A stretch of DNA of 64,000 bases, from NCBI GenBank assembly GCA_965227805.1, contig CBDDGJ010000004.1:62001-126000 (forward strand), in the 5' to 3' direction. Below, piece by piece: positions 59,192 through 64,000 of this stretch (position 1 is its first letter; each line of letters opens with the position of its first letter). Below the pieces are notes generated by a model. It was not told the DNA's origin and did no database searches. It worked only from the letters and a program-made list of their open reading frames with translations. This DNA comes from CBDDGJ01 sp965227805. GTDB lineage: Bacteria > Pseudomonadota > Alphaproteobacteria > RS24. The translations under genes and the position numbers were made by a program.

Positions 59192-59836
59192 TTAATATCT
59201 AAAAATATAATTGAATAAGACGTCACCGCGATTATTCATTCCTGCTTCAAGCATATGAACATCTTTGAAAAGCCGAACGAGCGGCGTGGCCGTAAAATTA
59301 TCATCAGCTTCCGGCATATGCGCCACTTGCACCATTAGCCAGGTGTGAAGATCGCCATAATCGCCTTGATATGGTGCCCACCCAATACGGGCAGATTGCT
59401 GAAAGAAATCATCAATTTCACCAGCAGCGGTGTAGCGGTTCTCATATGAAAAATAATACTGTCGGTCTTCCCAGTCAGTCGCAATGCCGATAAAACCAGC
59501 CATGTTCGTTTCACCATCAAAATCACCTGCATCGCTGTTAGCACTGCCGACACCAGATTTTAGGTAAAAATTGGCTTGGCTGTCCGGATTATTCCAGCGC
59601 TTGAGCAGATTATTCATCTGAATTGCATTCAAGGTCATGTCCTTGTCACGCCAATATTCAAACTTATAACCAATCGCCGTTTTTGCCGTTGGCGAATAAT
59701 GAATATAGGCACTGTTTTTGTCGCCATCATTCATAAACATAGCTGTCCAGCCACCGGGGTAGGAAACTGGCCGCGCATGAATGAAACTTGGGATTATCTG
59801 CCCTACCCCAATAAGGGCATATAATAACAATCGCAT
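59192..59836 (-). CDS. Putative outer-membrane or periplasmic protein in a metal-handling operon
   Basis: 214-aa protein with a signal peptide (about 1-21, ending FIHA). The rest alternates polar and hydrophobic residues with many aromatic residues ('AIGYKFEYWRD', 'QANFYLKSGVGSAN', 'RQYYFSYENRYTAAGEIDDFFQQSARIGWAPY') and ends in Phe-Arg-Tyr, consistent with an outer-membrane beta-barrel. I do not recognise the family. It is 16 bp upstream of the MerP-like gene in the same operon, so it may admit or sense a metal ion. Confidence 0.65.
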   Translation of the reverse strand: MRLLLYALIGVGQIIPSFIHARPVSYPGGWTAMFMNDGDKNSAYIHYSPTAKTAIGYKFEYWRDKDMTLNAIQMNNLLKRWNNPDSQANFYLKSGVGSANSDAGDFDGETNMAGFIGIATDWEDRQYYFSYENRYTAAGEIDDFFQQSARIGWAPYQGDYGDLHTWLMVQVAHMPEADDNFTATPLVRLFKDVHMLEAGMNNRGDVLFNYIFRY

Positions 59837-59900
59837 ATAAGTCTCCTGTTTGCGATAAAAGGTTTAGGTGCAGGGAAAACCCCACACCTTTGATCAAAAA

Positions 59901-60266
59901 TCAGGAGATATATTTTGGCGGGCGTTTGGGAGGAGTTTGGGTCACTGATGCCAGCATGTCGGCATCACTACTAAAAAACTGCTTGGCCATGACTGGCAAG
60001 CGCATGCTTTCACTGTTTTTTATGAAAGCCAACGGGCTGCTTGACACATGCACGCACAAACACACCCCTTCGCAATGCTGGTTTTGATTATCAGATTGGT
60101 TTGTGTCTGCTGTTTGATGACATGGCGGCGCGCCATCCTGAGAAGCAACTTCATTGGTTGAATCCGAGGTGTTTATATCGTGCATGCAAGACTGCCCCCA
60201 CACAGGCATAATCGTTATGTTTGCAAGACATATCACCATAAGTGCAAAAAATAAAACTTTTTTCAT
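59901..60266 (-). CDS. CopL/DUF2946-like Cys-His-rich exported protein
   Basis: 121-aa protein with a signal peptide (MKKVLFFALMVICLANITIM...) and a Cys/His-rich centre: 'SCMHDINTSD', 'PPCHQTAD' and 'HCEGVCLCVHV'. The pattern resembles small metal-responsive periplasmic proteins such as CopL or DUF2946 members, which occur next to copper-resistance genes. The C-terminus 'TQTPPKRPPKYIS' is basic and Pro-rich. ATG 60266 is the start that gives a good signal peptide. It is the first gene of the four-gene metal operon. Confidence 0.65.
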   Translation of the reverse strand: MKKVLFFALMVICLANITIMPVWGQSCMHDINTSDSTNEVASQDGAPPCHQTADTNQSDNQNQHCEGVCLCVHVSSSPLAFIKNSESMRLPVMAKQFFSSDADMLASVTQTPPKRPPKYIS

Positions 60267-60373
60267 TCTAACACTATAAATCAAACCGTTTGAAAAATCA
60301 TTAAGTTATAATTTATACTATGTATATGCGTGGGTCAATTTCGGAATGGTAAAAAATCTTAAGGCGTTACCAT

Positions 60374-61795
60374 TCATGCTTCACCCTGTTTTAAGGAATG
60401 AAATGCCTGAAGCGCGGCCTCACGTGATTGTTTGAGATCAATAATAGGGTGTGGGTAGGTTGATCCGAGCGCCACACCTGCCTCTTTCAAAATAAGCGCC
60501 GGTGCGTCCCAGGGGCTGAAGAGGTATTTATTTGGTAGGGACGCAATTTCAGGAATATATTTGCGGATATAATCACCATCCGGATCAAATTTCTGCCCTT
60601 GTGTGACTGGATTAAAAATACGGAAATAAGGTGCGGCATCAGCGCCGCATCCAGCAATCCATTGCCAGCTGGCACTATTATTGGCCAGGTCAGCATCAAT
60701 GAGCGTATCCCAAAACCAACGCTCCCCATGATGCCAATGTAGTCGCAGATTTTTGACCAGGAACGAACCGACAATCATCCGAACCCGATTATGCATATAA
60801 CCTGTCTGCCATAGTTCACGCATACCAGCATCCACCATGGGTATACCTGTCTTTCCTGTTTGCCAGGCTTGTAAGTGAGCTGCATTTTCTACCCATGGAA
60901 ACGCATCAAACTTGGATTGTAGATTTTTACGCGGTAATTCCGGATTATGATAAAGCTGACTATACGAAAACTCACGCCAGCCCAATTCGCTACAAAAGTG
61001 GTCAACATGTTTAGTATCACCACTATGTCTGACAGCATACCATAGCTGATTAGGTGAAATTTGCCCAAAATGCAGATAGGGTGATATACGCGATATGTAA
61101 GGCTTTGCAGGGAGGTTGCGGCCATCTTTATAAAAAGCAAGTCCTGCATCAATAAAACTATCAAATCGCTTGCGCGCACTTTCCTCACCAATATCCCAAT
61201 GGGGCTCAAATTGTTTATCCCACCGTATTTTGGGCAGAAGAGCAAGCGTATCAATACCCATATGGTCTTTATCATCAATATAGGTGACACTCTGCGGCAG
61301 TGACAGAGGCACGCGGGGGGCTTCAGCATTCAAGCAGCCTTTACGGTAAAATGGTGTAAAGACTTTATAAGGCGTTCCATCGGCTTTTTTAATGGTCCAA
61401 GGCTCCCACAATAAGGAGCCATTATATGTATGAACGTCTATACCCCTTATTTTTAGTTTTTCTTTGATATGTGTGTCACGATGGATGCGCCATGGTTCAT
61501 AACATCTGTTCCAATATACGGCTTCAACGTCAAAACGTGTTGTAATATCATCTAAAATTATTTGTGGATTTCCATGATACACCACAAGCCTGTTGTTCAA
61601 GGATGCGTCTAGTGCTTTCAATGAATGATGCAGCCACCAGCGGCTTGCAGCGCCCATAGCATAGTTTCCTGCATTGTCATCATCTAAAATATAGATAGGC
61701 AGAACCGCATCATGTTCTGCCGCTTTCGTCAATGCTGGATTATCAGATAATCTTAGGTCTTGGCGAAACCAATAGAGTGCAATCTTTTTTGTCAT
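60374..61795 (-). CDS. phrB: Deoxyribodipyrimidine photolyase
   Basis: 473-aa class I CPD photolyase that repairs UV-induced pyrimidine dimers with light. The N-terminal antenna-binding domain starts 'KKIALYWFRQDLRLSDNPALTKAA'; the FAD-binding domain has 'RISPYLHFGQISPNQLWYAV', 'ELGWREFSYSQLYHNPELPRKNLQSKFDAFPW', 'TGIPMVDAGMRELWQTGYMHNRVRMIVGSFLVKNL' and 'NNSASWQWIAGCGADAAPYFRIFNPVTQ', with the tryptophan tetrad context. ATG 61795 follows AGGGGAAT at about 10 nt. It stands alone on the minus strand, divergent from a chalcone-isomerase-like gene that often accompanies photolyases. Confidence 0.94.
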   Translation of the reverse strand: MTKKIALYWFRQDLRLSDNPALTKAAEHDAVLPIYILDDDNAGNYAMGAASRWWLHHSLKALDASLNNRLVVYHGNPQIILDDITTRFDVEAVYWNRCYEPWRIHRDTHIKEKLKIRGIDVHTYNGSLLWEPWTIKKADGTPYKVFTPFYRKGCLNAEAPRVPLSLPQSVTYIDDKDHMGIDTLALLPKIRWDKQFEPHWDIGEESARKRFDSFIDAGLAFYKDGRNLPAKPYISRISPYLHFGQISPNQLWYAVRHSGDTKHVDHFCSELGWREFSYSQLYHNPELPRKNLQSKFDAFPWVENAAHLQAWQTGKTGIPMVDAGMRELWQTGYMHNRVRMIVGSFLVKNLRLHWHHGERWFWDTLIDADLANNSASWQWIAGCGADAAPYFRIFNPVTQGQKFDPDGDYIRKYIPEIASLPNKYLFSPWDAPALILKEAGVALGSTYPHPIIDLKQSREAALQAFHSLKQGEA

Positions 61796-62080
61796 AATGG
61801 TAATTCCCCTTGAATGCAATTTTTTCTTTCTCACTATTCTTTATAAACCAGATTTATAATTGCCATGCTTGCGCGTATTTGTGCAATGGCATTTCATTAT
61901 ATCCATCGAAAAAATCGATAATCAATAATACGAAGAAGAATAAATAAAGCCCTACGCCTCCCATTCGGGGGGGCAAAGGTAAGATTACCAAAAATTACAA
62001 CTATGTAATCTAATAGAAAGGTATAGCATAAAGTGGCCTGATTATAGTGCTAAGCACGATAAAGCAAAAGGAGCAAGATA
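61796..62080. promoter_or_regulatory. Divergent intergenic region between phrB and the isomerase-MFS run
   Basis: 285 bp holding both promoters. I found no convincing ECF (TGATCC-type) or sigma-70 pair. A 7-bp inverted repeat AGATTAC / GTAATCT (around 61982-62012) is a possible regulator site. A strong AAAGGAG lies just before the TTG start at 62081. Confidence 0.3.
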
Positions 62081-62617
62081 TTGCTTAACATAATATCATC
62101 CAGGTTTATAGCTATCGCGCTAGGCATGGCTATTCTTCTCCCCGTGACGACTAAAGCTGGCTCGGGTGTGATACGTCAGTATATTCCAGCTGCTGAGGAA
62201 GTTGGCTCAGGCCGGTTAACCGTTATGTTCTGGAATGTTTATGATGCCGTGCTTTATGCCCCAAAAGGTAAATGGGATGCCAATGCACCTTACGCATTGT
62301 CACTTTCTTATTTGCGTGAATTTGACGGCAAGGATATTGCCGCGCGTTCAGTTGAAGAAATGCGTGCACAAGGTTTTGGCGATGAAGTCACGCTCGCCAC
62401 ATGGCACCAGAAAATGGAAACTCTGTTTCCCAATGTGGATGAAAACACCACACTCACCGGCATACGCGATGAAAAAGGCCACGCAATTTTTTACCAAAAT
62501 GGTGCGCGTATTGGCATAATTCAAGATACAGAATTTAGCGATTGGTTTTTTGGTATCTGGTTGAAGCAGGAAACATCGCAACCAAACCTTCGCAAAAAAC
62601 TATTAGGGATGATTTAG
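62081..62617 (+). CDS. Chalcone isomerase-like family protein with signal peptide
   Basis: 178-aa protein: signal peptide (about 1-26, ending TKA), then 'VGSGRLTVMFWNVYDAVLYAPKGKWDANAPYALSLSYLREFDGKDIAARSVEEMRAQG', the chalcone-isomerase-like (CHI-like) fold of bacterial lipid-associated proteins. No flavonoid activity is implied; fatty-acid binding is the usual suggestion. The start is TTG at 62081, supported by AAAGGAG 7 nt upstream; no ATG or GTG gives the signal peptide. It lies 12 bp before the MFS gene. Confidence 0.8.
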   Translation: MLNIISSRFIAIALGMAILLPVTTKAGSGVIRQYIPAAEEVGSGRLTVMFWNVYDAVLYAPKGKWDANAPYALSLSYLREFDGKDIAARSVEEMRAQGFGDEVTLATWHQKMETLFPNVDENTTLTGIRDEKGHAIFYQNGARIGIIQDTEFSDWFFGIWLKQETSQPNLRKKLLGMI

Positions 62618-62629
62618 TTACGATTTGCT

Positions 62630-63946
62630 ATGACTGATTACACACCACATAAACGTCTACAGCTTGTGCAATATAGCTTGCTTGCCTTTCCTCTTATGTT
62701 TGTTGGGGTACCGCTTTATATTTATGCCCCTGAGTTTTATGCGGCAGAGTTTGATGTCCAACTGGCCGCTATCGGGTTTGCCTTATTGGGTTTGCGCGCA
62801 ATTGATGCCATACAAGACTTATTGATTGGTTATCTAAGCGATCGGTTTTATCGGGCGCGCCCGATTATCATAGCTTTAGGCATGGCGGCCTTAATATCTG
62901 GTTTTTGGATTGTGTTTCACCCATCTGCCCAAAGCCCCTTATTAACTTTGGGTATCGGCATGTTACTGAGTGCTACAGGCTTCAGCATTGTTAGCATTAA
63001 CTTTCAGGCTTTGGGGGCTTTGTGGCGCGCAGATATTCATCAGCGCACACGCATTACAAGCTGGCGGGAAGCGATTGGACTAATCGGGTTGCTTGCTGCA
63101 TCTGTCACGCCCACCCTCTTGGGCTATAATGAAGATGCCCCGCGTGCATTCCATATCCTCACCCTTATTTTTTTACCGTTACTTGCTATAAGCGCGTTTG
63201 TTTTCTTTATCTGGTTACGCGCAGCAGAGCTAGACCAGCCAGATAACGATAAGCATGGGCGAAGTTTTAAGCGGCTCTATACGCGTTGGACGATAAAGTT
63301 TTTCAGCATTTATACGTTTAATACATTTGCAAGTGCCATACCGGCAGTGTTAGTTATTTTCTTTATTACGGATCGTTTGCAGGCAGACTCGCTTATTGGG
63401 GTATTTCTGTTGCTCTATTTCATCAGCGGTGCCGCCGGCATGCCATTATGGCAATTTGCGGCAAAGCGGCTAACTAAAGAGCATGCATGGATGTTGAGTA
63501 TGATATTGGCCTCTGCCATTTTCATCTGGGCGTTCACATTGAGTGCGGGTGATGTGGTGATCTATGGCTTTATCTGCATCATTTCGGGATTAGCGCTGGG
63601 GGCTGACTTGGCGCTTCCCCCATCCATTCTGGCTGACCGTATCGCGCTTAGGCAAGATCAGGATATTACATCCTATTACTTCTCAGTTAGCACCTTTTTA
63701 TCCAAAACTGGATTGGCTTTCGCCACAGGCATTACGCTACCCATTCTTGGCTATCTTGGTTATCAACCGGATGACGTTGCCGATTATAATGTCACGATTT
63801 ATCTAAGTTATGGCTACGCATTCATTCCCTCTATACTCAAAGCCTGCGCTGCATTTTGGCTGTGGCGTTTTATTAAACAAATCAAACAAGGAGATCAACA
63901 TCATGAAATTAGGAGTCGCAATTATGGCTATTCTCACCTTTCTTAG
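62630..63946 (+). CDS. MFS transporter (GPH/melibiose-carrier-like)
   Basis: 438-aa integral membrane protein with about twelve hydrophobic segments. 'GLRAIDAIQDLLIGYLSDRFYRARPIIIALG' is the GPH-family cytosolic loop 2-3 signature (D..G..SDR), and 'GADLALPPSILADRIALRQDQD' is the matching loop in the second half. The C-terminus is cytosolic and Lys/Gln-rich. The substrate is unknown. It overlaps the downstream lipoprotein gene by 44 nt and follows the isomerase-like gene by 12 bp, so all three are one operon. Confidence 0.85.
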   Translation: MTDYTPHKRLQLVQYSLLAFPLMFVGVPLYIYAPEFYAAEFDVQLAAIGFALLGLRAIDAIQDLLIGYLSDRFYRARPIIIALGMAALISGFWIVFHPSAQSPLLTLGIGMLLSATGFSIVSINFQALGALWRADIHQRTRITSWREAIGLIGLLAASVTPTLLGYNEDAPRAFHILTLIFLPLLAISAFVFFIWLRAAELDQPDNDKHGRSFKRLYTRWTIKFFSIYTFNTFASAIPAVLVIFFITDRLQADSLIGVFLLLYFISGAAGMPLWQFAAKRLTKEHAWMLSMILASAIFIWAFTLSAGDVVIYGFICIISGLALGADLALPPSILADRIALRQDQDITSYYFSVSTFLSKTGLAFATGITLPILGYLGYQPDDVADYNVTIYLSYGYAFIPSILKACAAFWLWRFIKQIKQGDQHHEIRSRNYGYSHLS

Positions 63947-64000
63947 TGCCTGTGCCGGAAGTGGTATTAAAGGCGAAAACTATATGGATATGAAACCAGA
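63903..64000 (+). CDS. Lipoprotein (DUF3833-like), N-terminal part
   Basis: The first 32 codons of a gene that leaves the window. MKLGVAIMAILTFLSACAGSG has a lipoprotein signal with lipobox LSAC (Cys17), and 'KGENYMDMKP' follows. DUF3833 lipoproteins begin this way and occur beside CHI-like and MFS genes near photolyases in other proteobacteria (recollection, not tested). An AAGGAG site precedes the ATG, which lies inside the MFS gene in another frame. Confidence 0.6.
   Translation, partial: MKLGVAIMAILTFLSACAGSGIKGENYMDMKP

Overview
The window is a 64-kb piece of an alphaproteobacterial chromosome. The lineage call rests on several genes typical of alphaproteobacteria and mitochondria: an ATP12-type F1-ATPase assembly chaperone, an NDUFS4-like complex I subunit, a short (LID-less) adenylate kinase, and the fusion of the str, S10, spc and alpha ribosomal operons into one run. 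Moderate GC and many very short or overlapping gene junctions suggest a compact, possibly marine, genome. I cannot name the species from the sequence alone.

Region 1 (1-12.5 kb) is housekeeping and metabolic: the end of a phytanoyl-CoA dioxygenase-like gene, the ABC-F translation factor EttA, outer-membrane lipid asymmetry genes mlaA-mlaC, a nitronate monooxygenase-like flavoprotein, a thiolase, a CDGSH iron-sulfur protein, a LOG-type phosphoribohydrolase, tRNA-Arg(TCT), an NDUFS4-like protein, a DUF805/GT10 fucosyltransferase/cyclase operon, and a large exported PHP-type metallohydrolase.

Region 2 (12.8-30.7 kb) is the ribosomal superoperon: rpsL-rpsG-fusA-tuf, an intrinsic terminator, then rpsJ through rplQ with secY, adk and rpoA. 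A second intrinsic terminator closes it and lies inside the first codons of the next gene, a Do-type protease. Region 3 (30.7-41.4 kb) continues with a periplasmic protease, a fluoride channel, a pseudouridine synthase, an HAD phosphatase, ATP12, propionyl-CoA carboxylase (pccB-pccA), two small proteins, lipB, and a siroheme/APS-reductase pair.

Region 4 (41.4-57.3 kb) is an accessory island. Its edges are two copies of the same IS1595-family element in opposite orientation: a 3'-end remnant and a complete copy, with no mismatch seen over the shared 228 bp. Inside are a complete IS3-family element, a HipA-like kinase translationally coupled to a HIRAN-domain protein, a Fur-family regulator (apparently leaderless) coupled to katG, an XRE regulator overlapping an ImmA/IrrE-type metallopeptidase gene broken by two in-frame amber codons, an AT-rich HAD gene, a TetR-controlled catabolic operon (flavin hydroxylase, SDR, small membrane protein, membrane-anchored FAH-type hydrolase), and a second IS3-family element with a damaged left end. 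A polysaccharide/teichoic-acid-type glycerophosphotransferase gene on the far side of the complete IS has lost its 5' end and also carries a frameshift and a stop.

Region 5 (58.4-64 kb) holds a minus-strand metal-handling operon (CopL-like Cys/His-rich protein, putative outer-membrane protein, MerP-like and MerT-like proteins, no MerA or MerR in view), a DNA photolyase, and a plus-strand run of a chalcone-isomerase-like protein, an MFS transporter and the start of a lipoprotein gene. The strongest candidates for something under-described are the HipA-like kinase/HIRAN pair, the amber-interrupted XRE-ImmA/IrrE module, the TetR catabolic operon and the reduced mer-like operon.
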